DNA of 64,000 bases, taken from NCBI GenBank assembly GCA_013433145.1, contig CM024186.1, positions 5,274,001 to 5,338,000 of the forward strand. The letters run 5' to 3'. This DNA comes from Ascaris suum (taxonomy: Eukaryota > Nematoda > Chromadorea > Rhabditida > Ascarididae). How positions within the stretch are numbered: position 1 is the first letter of the stretch; each line of letters begins with the position of its first letter. This document shows, piece by piece, positions 1 to 10,522 of this stretch. The notes below the pieces were generated by a model that saw nothing but the letters and a program-made list of their open reading frames with translations, had not been told where the DNA came from and did no database searches. Position numbers and translations under genes: made by a program.

Positions 1-316
1 TTTCTAAATTAGTACGCGATTTAAGTATGAAACCAGCGGGTGCCAGACGATGCGATGCTTTTGCGGTCATCTTTTTTAATAGCGAAATGGAGAGATGAAC
101 GTATGAAACCTGTGCGTTTACCCCTGATGTATACTTGAAGTATTGCTTTCATTTAGCTATTGTTTTTAAGGAACATTTTATGGGCAAGACGCGAATATGT
201 TCATTAAGGCTATCCCTTACTTACTAGTTGGGTAATGTGGTGCTGTAGGTGGTAGTTGGCATGAGTTGTGCTCTGTTGAAGTGTTTTATTGTTTTATTCA
301 AAATTTACAATTGCAG

Positions 317-379
317 TATTCGCCGAGTTCGCCGCAGTACTCGCCATCGTCGCCAAGATACAGCCCATCAAGCCCTCAG
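317..379 (+). CDS. ama-1/RPB1: RPB1 CTD exon, three heptads
   Basis: The exon follows TTGCAG and ends at CAG|GTTTGC. Its 63 nt are exactly three heptads: two YSPSSPQ and one YSPSSPR. The Arg at position 7 of the middle repeat is a non-consensus residue. Phase 0 at both ends. Confidence 0.88.
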
Positions 380-1742
380 GTTTGCTTACATCTTATATCC
401 GCTTTTCTTATAGAGAAATGTCGAGAATTGTTGTTCTCTAACATGTGTGTTTCGCGGGCGAAATATTTTGAATTTCAAGGAATTTCACGACGTTGTGCTT
501 CGGATCATTTGTTGGTTTGATGTTTTGCTGCGGATATGGCCACTTTGCGCGGTGATAGAGTTCGCTTTTATGAATTCATTTCCTGCCGGTTGCGTTAAAA
601 TTCTAGAAAGATTATGGAACTCGTTGTAAGTTGTATAGGCTGCGACAATAGGTTGGTCAAGAAAGAAGTGTGGCGATATATGCCAGAAATAAAGTAATAT
701 GCGTGATCTTTTTATTTTGGACGTGATGAAGGTGGTTTTCGTTTTATTGATGCTGTACTTGCATATGTTGCTTGAACTGTTACTTCTTGCAGTATTCGCC
801 TTCTTCACCGCAGTATAGCCCGAGCTCTCCAGGAGGCGCTGGAACTACGGTCGGTCTATACACTATGTTGTTGTTTTGCCGGTTTTTTGTTGGATGTGTA
901 GGTTTAGAAGCAACGACAGAAGTCATTGCTTTTTTCGCATTGGATAAAAGGGATAGATATTAAAAGCGATTGTACAGTTGTAAAGAGAAGAGAGGCTTAT
1001 GTATGGAGGAATTTGTTATATTACTGCCAAAAAATATTACTGCTAAAAAAGGTGTTCTCGACTTGTAGTTTAATTTCTATGCAAAGGTATATGCATTCTC
1101 TTTGTTATATTCGCCGTTACAAATTTTGCTCTTGCCTCTGATCTTTTGAGAGCGAATTGTTATAGATGTTTTCATTGCAGTACTCCCCAAGTTCTCCGCA
1201 ATACAGTCCGTCGTCCCCACAGTATTCTCCAAGCTCGCCACAGGTCCGAATTTGTTTTGTTTTGTTTTATCCAGATTTTCCACTTCATCTAGCATAGTGA
1301 CGAGCGGATTATCGGATCGGATACAGCGTCACCGAACAAAACTGCAAAGTGCAATTTCAATCCTGCTCTCACCTTACTGACTTATGTCAGTTAAGGATGA
1401 ATACCTCTATCTGTTCTGTAAGGTTTAGGAAAATGGGTTATGTGCGGTGACTTAACAGAAAGGAAAGATAGTGCGCAGAGGAGACTGAAATAGAGCTAAA
1501 CGTACAGCGATTAAGCATTTCCGCCGTTCTGTAGTATGGTCAACCGATAGACTGTTTTGGGTTTTAACGATGTACTGGTGATGTTCATGAGCGAATTTCT
1601 CGAAGTTTCCGTCTTCCGTTATGCCTTCTTTCCGGTTGTATAAATGACGTCATATATTGCGTTATTATTACATCTGTTTCAGTATTCGCCATCCTCGCCA
1701 CAGTACAGCCCTTCATCGCCGCAATATTCACCTGGCGACTGA
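317..1742 (+). CDS. ama-1/RPB1: RNA polymerase II largest subunit (RPB1), C-terminal domain exons, partial
   Basis: This is the 3' end of the gene for the catalytic large subunit of RNA polymerase II. Four exons (317-379, 793-849, 1181-1243, 1683-1742) encode heptads of the form YSPSSPQ, eleven in all counting variants, and the last exon ends YSPGD then TGA at 1740-1742. Each exon is preceded by a TTGCAG- or TTTCAG-type acceptor and begins exactly with the tyrosine codon; the internal introns are phase 0. In the nucleus this tail is the phosphorylation platform that recruits capping, splicing and 3'-end factors. The catalytic body and most of the tail lie left of the window, so bases 1-316 are intron. 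Heptad position 7 is mostly Gln and position 4 is Ser, unlike the canonical YSPTSPS. The exon calls are secure; the donor of the second exon (GTCGGT) is the weakest. No other family carries such a tail at its C terminus in this form. Confidence 0.9.
793..849 (+). CDS. ama-1/RPB1: RPB1 CTD exon, two heptads plus GGAGTT linker
   Basis: The exon follows TTCTTGCAG and reads two heptads (the second ends YSPSSP) followed by GGAGTT, up to ACG|GTCGGT. The glycine-rich linker interrupts the heptad register inside the tail. If the donor is instead a little further on, one or two more residues would be added. Acceptor and heptads are certain; the 3' boundary is moderate. Confidence 0.75.
1181..1243 (+). 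CDS. ama-1/RPB1: RPB1 CTD exon, three heptads
   Basis: The exon follows TTCATTGCAG and ends at CAG|GTCCGA. Its 63 nt encode three perfect YSPSSPQ repeats, phase 0 at both ends, so skipping it would remove exactly three heptads. Confidence 0.88.
1683..1742 (+). CDS. ama-1/RPB1: RPB1 terminal CTD exon with stop
   Basis: The exon follows CTGTTTCAG, encodes two YSPSSPQ heptads and then YSPGD, and ends at TGA 1740-1742. A short acidic end after the last partial heptad is usual for RPB1 tails. Confidence 0.88.
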   Translation, partial: YSPSSPQYSPSSPQYSPGD

Positions 1743-2617
1743 GTTTGTGGACGAGTGCGGTAATAACTTTGGCAGATCTTTGAGTTGTTTTATTGCAGAA
1801 GCCGTGTATAATTTCTACCACGTTTACAAAACCTCTTTATATATTCCATATTGCCGAAATTTTTTATATTTTCATCTTGATATGTGAATTGTTTTATTAT
1901 ATGTACATAATCTGTCTTATATGAAGGTATTTATGGGAGGCGCTGGAAAGAAGGATGTAGCCAGGGAGCAATTTATACACTGTTATTGCTCTCCCGTTTT
2001 CTAAAATATTGCTCTTCTGCTTTTTGAAATACTCTTCCAGTGCTGTTGTAGCATATTATAATCGTTATTTATATATGAGGCGTGAAGAGGGCTGATTTAA
2101 TCGGATTTACACAACAACGGTATAAGTGTTGGATGTGTCGTTGTTGGTGTGGAATTTGTCAAAGAGCATTCATTAGTTGTAGACAACTTTAAATGCTCTG
2201 TGATTCTGATCGGGATGTTTTGCCGATTTACGGATCCGTGTAAATTTGGTTGGTCCTGTCGTAGGAATAGGTAATCGGAGGATCCTTCGTGTAGCAGATG
2301 GCCCCCTAGTTTTATTGTTTTGATTTGATTTGATTTTAGTTGCATCAGTTCCTCAATATATTTTTTTAATTGTTGTATTTAAATCATGGTGGAAAATTGA
2401 ATTGTACGTGAAATTTGCTGAAATGTTATATCTCTGTATTTCATTCTGCTCACCTTCCTTTACTTATTGATTTGTTTCCTCCTTCTTTGAAGATCAGTAA
2501 CGGTGTTACAGAATTGAAGCTGAATTTTTTTAATTTTATGGATAATTTTGATTCTTTTTTCACTGCAACAAATATGCGTTGTGTCATTTTATAAAGATCC
2601 GCTCTTTACGTGGTTGT

Positions 2618-2623
2618 AATAAA
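2618..2623 (+). terminator. Candidate polyadenylation signal AATAAA for RPB1
   Basis: AATAAA about 875 nt after the RPB1 stop is the first canonical hexamer I see on this strand after the gene. A second one lies at 3065-3070. Which is used cannot be decided from sequence. Confidence 0.35.
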
Positions 2624-5189
2624 CTTTTCAACTTCAATACTTGTTGAGTGTACAATGGACAGGTAGTGGATTCATCTGCCTCATTATTAAATGGACAGTG
2701 GACAGCTAGTGGACATGCTTCGCTATCTGTTGAATGGGCATGCGCAGATGAAGTTGCTTGATTAGGATATATGTTCGGAATTGCAAGTGGCTTTGCACTC
2801 TGTCAAATGAGGCGGAAATGGATTTGAATTTCTAGGTAGGGCGTTGGAGAGAGAAGGAGAGGAAGGTTTGGTTGGAGCTGAAGAGATAGCATCATTAGGT
2901 GGAGCATGTCCGGAAATATGTAGTATACTTGGAACATATCCCAAAAAGGTGGCCATTGAAGTTTGGGGTGGCAGAAACGGTGGCAGCACAGGTGGGAGAG
3001 AGTACTGCAGAAAGCAAAAAAAAAACTAAGTACTATTCTCTAACGCGCCTTAGGTTACTGGAGCAATAAATGCATTGCTATCTCTCTTCGTGCAATATTT
3101 CAATGATGAATGCGATGCTTCAACTACAAATTGGTCAAGACTTATTAGCAGGGTATGAGATACGCAACGTGAATCGAACTTCATAGCTATAGGGGCTCAT
3201 TGCTTCGTGAATTTCCTTGATTAATGAGGTTGACGTTGTCACCTATCAGATGTGGATGTTACAGCCTTAACTTTCAATATGTGCATTTCACATATCCAGG
3301 GGTTATGTCATTTCTGAATTATTATTAAGAAAGAGATTTTATATAATCCTTCTAGGTTTTTTCTCTTTGAACTATTGACGTAAATGTGGGAATTAGGGTT
3401 CTCTTGCAACTTCCCTGGCAAATATAGTGTGCACATTGCTTAGTCGCTCTTTCTTGTGATAACCTATCGTATTTGTCGAAGGGTTTAGTTTTTTTTAAAT
3501 TAATGGTGACGACAGCCAGCAGGGCAGTACAACAGACCGATTCGACGTTCTTATGAATCGTTCCGTCAACGCTTCGTAGTATTATCGTCTAACTTTACCT
3601 GTTATGTTGTGCATTTTCAAATTAGCATACAATTCACAGAATGTTCACTCGTTTGGCATATCACAAAATATGCAAATTTTTTAGTGGTCATCGATCCTGA
3701 AGTCAGCAAATAGACCCATTTAATGCCTATTTGGAATACAATGATAAGCGAACAAGTGACGCACGTAACTATCTGAGCATGAGTGAATGCCCACAGTTGT
3801 TGATGGTTGTTGATGATTGTTATTGGAGTGTTGTATGTGAAAACTAGATGTTGAGTGTTATACTATGGATTGACCTATCATGTGATCACATCTAATCGAT
3901 AATCGATTTATCCCGCCTTATGAAATATGCTTAACCAAGGCCCTCAAATGAGCGTATAATCGAAATGGGCCGTTGGCCTTTCGTATTTCTTCTTATTATG
4001 CTTTTTCTCGCTGGTTATTGGTTTTCTATTGTTTCCAAGTAATATCTCTAAAATATTGTTTTATGAATTTTCTCCGTGTTATATTGTGTTGGCCTTTCAC
4101 ATTTCTCTAAATGAACCGTTGATGGGTGTCGTTTTACTAACGTTGTATTCCACTACGCTCAGCTAGGCTAGCAACACTATAGGAATGGCTACAGTCATAC
4201 AGGTAGTTTAAGAAAGGCTATGTATCAATAAAATGATCACTTACCTTTGCACAAATATTGCCTACCGTCTTCCCATCATCATCTTAGATTATCATTCAAC
4301 GTATCGTTCCTATAGAAGCTATGGTGCTTATCGAGCTAATAATATTTCAAAACGGCAGATATAATTTGATTGCAACATCTTTTAAAGTGAACAGAGTTGT
4401 AAACGAGTTTAAAGGTATGTAAATGATTTATATATATGGTATATGAATGGATGTATACGAATATCTGCCAAAAGTTCGAGTACCTGCCATACCTATGAGC
4501 AATTATTGGCAATGAATTCGAAAAGGATGAGTCATTTTCCGTATTTTATTTGCGTTCGTTAATGAAGTTGACCAAATTCATCTAAGCGGATTTTGATGCA
4601 TTTCATGTTGGGTTAATTGGCCGTATGGCAGCAGGCATTTGCGAGCATTCGTATCGTTATCGATCTACATTATTTTCCAATGTTCGATGTTCAATATTTC
4701 ATCTTTTCAGTATTCAATATCTCACCTTTGTTTCTATCTCTTTTTACCACTATTAGATGCCAAGATGGATTCGCCGTTACGGCTAATTTTAAGGACAGGC
4801 GAGGAATAAAAGTAAAAAGAATTTAAGTAGTCTGTGTGGCTAAGGGCCGAAGTTGAACGAATGAATAATTTTTGTTGACATAGAGTGGTGCTTCTAAGCG
4901 GCATACTTAAAGACAAACGTTTTGATAGATAGTTCGCACTGTTGTTTTGAAGAATTCACTTCTAAGTCAATTCTGAGAAATAAACACTTCTAAGTCAGAA
5001 CGATCTGAGAAAGAGGAAATTTTTGGATCTTATCAGTGATTGTTTTGCAAAGCGTTAACGGATGACGGCATCTTCGGTGTGCTTAGCATTCGCTTCTTCT
5101 CGACACTCCCCGCCGAATGTTTTCGTCGTTCGCGTTGTTCTGGCCTTTCGGAGAATCGATCTTCTTAGGGAGAGAAAATCATTTCTCGT
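2624..5189. other. Intergenic DNA without supported genes
   Basis: No reading frame here has coding-like composition together with splice signals. The stretch 2840-3010 is G-rich on the + strand and gives chance frames on both strands, which I do not accept as genes. Near 4957-5000 the short motif CACTTCTAAGTCA occurs twice. The far right part may hold the 3' flank or LTR of the retroelement, but no second LTR copy is present to prove it. Confidence 0.5.
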
Positions 5190-6850
5190 TTACTCTCCAC
5201 TCTTTCGTTGAATTGTACATCTTGGAGTGTCCTTTGTGGAATAGTATGACCGCGTGTCGCTTTCTGCAGTTCTGCTTCTGTGTCTATCTCCGTGCACTCG
5301 AAGCTGCACTTGTACTTGTTTCGTCCGCCGCTTAATTTGGCATCTACACCCTAGCACTGTGCCTAGTCCAAATGCAATGAAGACGGATGCTATTACTGCG
5401 GTTTTGATAGCGACACTACTGACGTCATCTCAAACTTCTTGAATTTTGTGTGAGACCACTCCAATTTCCGGTTCGGCTTCCCACAGTAGTCGTTCACCTT
5501 CGTCACGTAGACAATCAATTCCGCTTTTCCGTATCTCATTTGAAAATGTGTTACCTTTCTCGGAACATCTCATCTTTACTGAAAGCATGGACAACGCGAG
5601 GCTGATTCTTTCTCTTTCAATTGATGGCAAAGGTTCTGCATTGAACGTTCGATGCCGAATTGCTGGGATATTTGCTGAAGAGAAGTTATCGAAACTCTCT
5701 ATCCTTTTTTCATTGCAAGGATAGATGAGTAATGAATTTGTGTCCAGTATAGTTGCGCAGACATCTTCCGTTTGCAGTAGCATTCTCGCAGCCACAATTG
5801 GAGGTGCCGCTTTGGCGTTAATTATGATTGCATTCGTTAGTTCACAAATTAATTTCCGCACAATCTGAAACTGTTCGTTAGTCTGATCTCTCAGTAGCTC
5901 GTAAGCAAATTGTAGCTTTGTGTTTATGGGATCGTGTGAAGCCTCTGACGATTGAGGGGAATTGGCAAAAATTGTATATTCCTGCACATGGTCTACTTGT
6001 CTCGTCGCCAATAACGTCGATGATGGGTTCGCTCGTGTTAGGTGCAACCAATTCATCCGACTAATCTCAACTAGATGAGATTTTATTCATTGTCTGAAGT
6101 CTCCTGAAACCCTTGGGTCGTTGAAAACGACGATAAAGTTGGTGTCCATCCATTGCGCTTCACTCAAGCTGCATTCGCTGAAGAACCCAGAATAATTCTT
6201 AAAAATGAAGGAAGCATCCAAATTGGAAACAAGTACAGAGTGAGAAGTTGCGGAAACTTCATTCTGTCCGAGAGATTGAAAGTGGCAAATTGGTTTTGCC
6301 TCTGAAGCATTCCATAGGAGAGTGTAGTCAGTGAGACAGAAACCGTCCGTGATCTTACATTCTGTTGTGAAGTCCGCGGTGGTTCTGATCAGTTTGTCGT
6401 CATTGTAAATAGCTAAAGAGCCGAACTGAACGACGTAGTTTGACGTTGTCGTACAGCGTGTGCCGAGTAATCCATACGAAAATCCTTCGGGAAAGTTTGT
6501 CTCCCAGCGGTCACTTGTTCGTTGTACCATTGGGTTTCATTGAATTATTTGTCAGTAGCCAGCTTTGAACATACTTTGGGGGAGATCGCACTAACATTTT
6601 TTAATCGGCAGCCACCTGCAGGCTCCAGGGAGAAATGAACTGTGCGAGAAACGCTAGTGTAGGACACGGCTGGAATCAAAATGTGCGTGCGGCTGTAAAT
6701 TGTGGTGCTTGTCCAGATTGCACTCGCTGAATTACTGATTTGTGAGCAGTTTTGAAGGTGAGGATATTCCACTCCAGCTTTCGATGCGTTGTATCGCGAT
6801 TGTGCCGACATGGCGTTTGTCGTACCGCCGGCAACGGAAGCTAACATGAA
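5190..6850 (-). pseudogene. Env-like glycoprotein region of the retroelement, broken
   Basis: Three open stretches on the minus strand follow one another: 6847-6545, 6530-6087 and 6056-5430. The last two share a frame and are separated by one TGA (6087-6089). The frame runs on past TGA 5430-5432 into a hydrophobic segment (about 5411-5349) and a basic tail, stopping at TAA 5190-5192. Asn-X-Ser/Thr sites and scattered cysteines in the first two stretches and a C-terminal membrane anchor with basic cytoplasmic tail are what an envelope-type fusion glycoprotein looks like. The first stretch is in another frame, so at least one frameshift is present as well. Assignment rests on position after the integrase and topology, not on a recognised fusion motif. 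Confidence 0.6.
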
Positions 6851-6859
6851 ATAAGCAAT

Positions 6860-7483
6860 GACCGAGAGATTTATACCGAGCTGGCGCGCTTTGGAACGGG
6901 TGAGTGATCCTCCGTAAATTGAGGACCGGTTGTCCTTGCTTGAATTAACGTATTCATGGCGTCCTGAATTACCAGACTCTTCCGGCTCCGGGCTTGAAGC
7001 GTCAATAGCAATGATTTCGAGCGAGAAAAGGAATTCAGTGGACGGGTAATTTTCATTGAGAGCCGCATTAATGTTCGGCAGAGCGCATTTTCCCGTCTCT
7101 TCCCTCGACTAGTTTTGTAACGGTGCCAGATTTCCATAGAATCCTTGGCTTCGACTCGTCGTGAATAGGCATTAGGTGACCAACTCGAGGCTCGTTCGCA
7201 CTGACTGATCTTGGGGCGTGATGTTGATGTTGCGAGCGTTCTCGTAATGCGAGTAGATAATCGGTCTCTCAGACCTCCAGAATCGTTCAACGAATCTGTT
7301 GGGTTCTGACCATGCATCCAGAAGTTCGTCACGGTTGTTAATTGTCGGGTAGTACTCCTGTCCGATATCCGCGTCTGCTTCCGCTCTCACGACGACTTCC
7401 ATTGCCTTGTTTGGTACCGGACTGGTAAGGTCGATTTGTCGAATCACTTGCAGTTACTCTTTACCGGCATATGTCAAAGGTCA
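6860..7483 (-). pseudogene. Post-integrase region (DUF5641-like) of BEL/Pao element, broken
   Basis: Downstream of the integrase on the minus strand the same frame continues with two nonsense codons, TGA at 7481-7483 and TAA at 7454-7456. It then reads RPLTY-like and IDLTSP-like blocks, DELLDAWSEPNRFVERFW, and, after a frameshift, MKITRPLNSF. The order (PLTY, SP, LL-AW, F-RFW, TRP-N-L-PLE) is that of the conserved domain after the Pao integrase. The reading moves between at least two frames, so this is non-functional. Confidence 0.7.
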
Positions 7484-8093
7484 TGAGTTGGCGATAGCTT
7501 CGCGCTCACTTAGTAATGTTTGAAGGCGTTCGTCGTCGACAAGAGCTCTGCCAATCATTCGTCGAAGGGCTTTCTTCGTGATCTGAACCATCCTCTCGTA
7601 AATGCCTCCCTGCCACGGAGCTCTTTCTGTAATATGCTTCCACTGAATTTTGTTTAGGATCTGATCAATCGCCCTTTCTGCGAGAAGGAGTGTGGAGGCA
7701 TTTTCAGAGAGTATTGATCTCGGTTGACCTCTCCGGGCTATGAATCGACATAGGCTTAGTAGGAAAGCTTGACTGGAACAGTCTGAAACGACCTCGAAAT
7801 GGACAATCCGAGACCACAGACACGTGAAAAGTGCTATCCAGCGTTTTGTTCCATCTTTCGTCTTTTCTTTGCCGCTCTTGCTTTTGGCATGAAGGGGCCC
7901 GAAGTAGTGAAGTCCGACGTCAGCGAAAGGTTTGCCGGGAACGTTCGAGTAGTTGGCAATGGTGGAGACGTTGGAAGTCGAAACGGTCGTGCACGCCAGC
8001 GTCGAAAGTCCATGCAGTTACGGTTGATCGTCCTTTGGACAGTTGCCAACCGGATTTACAATTGCGATCCGACCGAGACTGGTTACCCGATCG
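7484..8093 (-). pseudogene. BEL/Pao integrase fragment, frameshifted
   Basis: The minus strand carries several BEL/Pao integrase landmarks: KGRSTV and NRNCMDFRRW (zinc-finger side), PFADVGLHYFGPL, then KRWIALFTC, FIARRGQPRSILSENAS and APWQGGIYERM, followed by ITKKALRRMIG. The active-site triad region is partly preserved, but in the SENAS block the usual Asp is Glu. Frame changes occur near 8020-8050 and near 7957, so no continuous product can be made. In an intact element this protein inserts the cDNA copy into host DNA. A gypsy integrase is less likely because the GQP-S-N and PWQGG-YER blocks are typical of Pao. Confidence 0.8.
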
Positions 8094-8107
8094 GGGGGGG
8101 GGGGGGG

Positions 8108-10402
8108 TTCACCCATCTATGGACATAGTCATGGGTCTGAATTACAGTTTGAGCCAAAATTCAGTTGCGATTAGGGTGAAGTTTAGTTTAGACGACATTA
8201 TGAGCACATAATACGTTCTTCTTGTGAATACAAGTTATTTTTTGAGAATTGTGATAAGTCGAATTTATTAGGGGAATTTATTGAGGAAGTTATTTTTTCT
8301 TCAAAAACACTTAAAAAAGATGGGGTTTTTTTTCTAGAGAGGAGAAATATTTGACGCCTTTTTATGTCCCATTTAGAGAGCTTTTAATTTGCCCTCCTCG
8401 CCACTATGGAGCTTTTCTTATGCATTCCAATGATTATTTCCTTCCTCGCTATGTTCCTCTAAGGCATTTCATTCATTTTTACTCTTATTCGTCTTCCTAT
8501 TGCATGTCTCGAATAGAAAAAACTTTTTTTGAATATTCTCAAGTTCCGAATATTTTATGCAAATTTAAAATTATATTCAGATTTCAAGAAACTCGTCATA
8601 GCTGTCGAAATGCTAATCAAAGCCACAGGTGGAAGGCTGTAAATTATGAATATTACTTTGATGCGTATAAATTTAAAAAAAAATGAAATAAACGTATTTG
8701 TTTTATTACGTTTTCTACAAATGAATTTTTATAGTTATTTAATAGTATAGTAATTTAATCGTTATAGATGACACACATTTGTCATAACTTCCATTCGGTA
8801 TATCGCTTCATTAGTCCTTCACGCTTTGAAGAAGAAACGAATTGAATGATGTGAAAGGATGATGAATGCACAATTAGAAAGTTATAAGTAAGTAGTCTGG
8901 CGCAGTGAGTTGTTAACTTATTAGTGATATTTGAAGACAGATAAAAGTTAAACCTGAGATCCGGTTATCTTTCAAAGTCATGAAAAAATTTGCCCACATA
9001 TATTTCTAAATAATATTATAAACGTTGCCTCTTATTCGGCGTCTTTTAGATAATGCAATATTGCATTCATAAAAAAATATTTCTTATTTCGTTACGAAAC
9101 AATTGCAGAAACAAACTAGTATATAGGAGAAGAAGGAGGGATACGAAAGGATTCCCATGATTTTGGGAAGAAAAGGTTACGGGTAAATTGGCGCATCTCA
9201 TGATGAACCTGCAGAAGTGAACCTGTAAAGGGTTTTATATATGATGTCTTAACAACATTGTAGCGATATCTTTAAAAGATGTGTTCGTAATGAAGAGGCT
9301 AGTGCAAGTGAAAGAGGGGCTCGGACTACGGACCACGGAAGGATCATCACAGGTGGAGGTATACCAAACAAATTTAATTGCGGACCTGTTGTGCGCATCG
9401 GATAGACCGACACGCACATACGCAAACCACAATCCGTTTGCACTCATCGTTCACATAAACGGGAAAACAGTCGAAGCCGGTTCTTTACTCTACATCATCA
9501 GATGTTTTAGTCTTTCCTACATATAGCTTGACCGTTCGACAATGAGTGCTGCTGGTTTTTTTTAAAACCATATGGTAACCTGGATTTCATATTGATAACG
9601 AAAAAGTTTACCGTTAACCGCATGGGTCCGACATTTGTCTACACGCGTGTCTGGCGTTTGTCTGTAAGTGCGTCTGAGGTTAGTCGATGTGTACGACTGA
9701 GATTAGTAGCTGTGTGCGTCTCACATCATGTGTTCAAAAGAACAGAAACAGGTAAACATGAGCTATAGAGAGAGAGTCGTTGACACTCACTAGCAAAGCA
9801 GACGTCGACAATGCAACTTCTCGTCTATTGCTTTCCTGAATACATACTGAATAATAATTGCTTTATGCTTATTTGTCATTATGTGGATGTATATGTTTCC
9901 AGTGATCAATGATATGAATATTAGATTAGCATGCAATTGACTGAATATGTTGAATTGTCTAATCAATCGATATTCTATGTTTGTTAGAGAATTCATTGAG
10001 TTGGCAGAATCGTTCGATAAAGGAACAAATTTGCATAACTATAGTAGTGATCCTAATCGCCCGTTTTCGAATTTTATAATAATATGAATAAAAAGTATTG
10101 CATACTCCATAACATATAGTGATATTATTTTGCAGAGATTAGTGGATTTTAACAGACATTGTGCTTCTAATGGGTCGAAATTCTAATTTTTCCACACAAA
10201 AACACAAAAGCCTCTGATGTGCATAATAGATGGGGATTAGTGCCTATATTCAAACACTTAGATATAGAAGAGGTATATTTAGAAGAATTTTAGGGACAAA
10301 TCTAATATACGTAAAATTTTCCACAAATATTTCAGGTAAGTTTTTTAGGCAGCACGGTATAGAACAGTATACTTTTGATTTGTATCCTTGAATCTTTTCT
10401 AG
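8108..10402. other. Intergenic DNA without supported genes
   Basis: This is AT-rich sequence. A frame at 9281-9526 (+) contains the string LIVHINGKTVEA, faintly like the first strand of a retroviral-type protease, but no DTG/DSG follows, so I do not call it. The 8351-8686 frame is low in coding character. Nothing else is supported. Confidence 0.45.
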
Positions 10403-10522
10403 GTAAAATGGGAACCGATGAAATATTGGATATTAAAGATGTGTTCCTGAAATCGATTGGAAATATGTGCCAATCGAATGCCAAACAATGGCTGTCCTTA
10501 ACAAAGAAACTAATGTCTACCG
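10403..10522 (+). CDS. Candidate alternative first exon upstream of the receptor kinase
   Basis: After TTTTCTAG at 10402 there is ATG at 10408 followed by 38 codons of coding-like composition (MGTDEILDIKDVFLKSIG at the start, AKQWLSLTKKL later), ending at CCG|GTATGA. It leaves one nucleotide over, which is the phase required by the kinase exon at 12781, so it could replace the signal-peptide exon. The AG five bases before the ATG could be a cis acceptor or a trans-splice acceptor. It has no signal peptide and no recognised domain. It could also be a remnant of another gene. Confidence 0.35.

Larger units (their letters stand above)
5190..8107 (-). mobile_element. Decayed, 5'-truncated BEL/Pao-type LTR retrotransposon with Env-like region
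   Basis: Read on the minus strand, the order is integrase (8093 down to about 7484), post-integrase region (about 7456-6860), then an Env-like glycoprotein region (6850-5190). This matches the 3' half of BEL/Pao elements that carry an env-like gene. Gag, protease, reverse transcriptase and RNase H are absent: the recognisable part stops at a 15-G run at 8093-8107. There are several nonsense codons and frameshifts, so it is a fossil. No paired LTRs are visible. It sits between RPB1 and the receptor kinase gene and belongs to neither. Base composition is clearly richer in G+C than its flanks, fitting an insertion. Confidence 0.8.

Noticed and set aside
2762..3029. Overlapping + and - frames of 61-75 codons
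   Set aside because: G-rich low-complexity sequence on one strand, no splice context and no recognisable domain on either strand.
6871..7332. 153-codon minus-strand frame as an independent gene
   Set aside because: Only its middle part (TRPLNSF) matches the retroelement; the rest is out of frame with the conserved blocks, so it is part of the broken element.
7799..8211. Two overlapping + strand frames
   Set aside because: They are antisense shadows of the integrase remnant.
9281..9526. Open frame with LIVHINGKTVEA, like the start of a retropepsin
   Set aside because: No DTG/DSG motif follows in any frame and no other retroelement part is adjacent.
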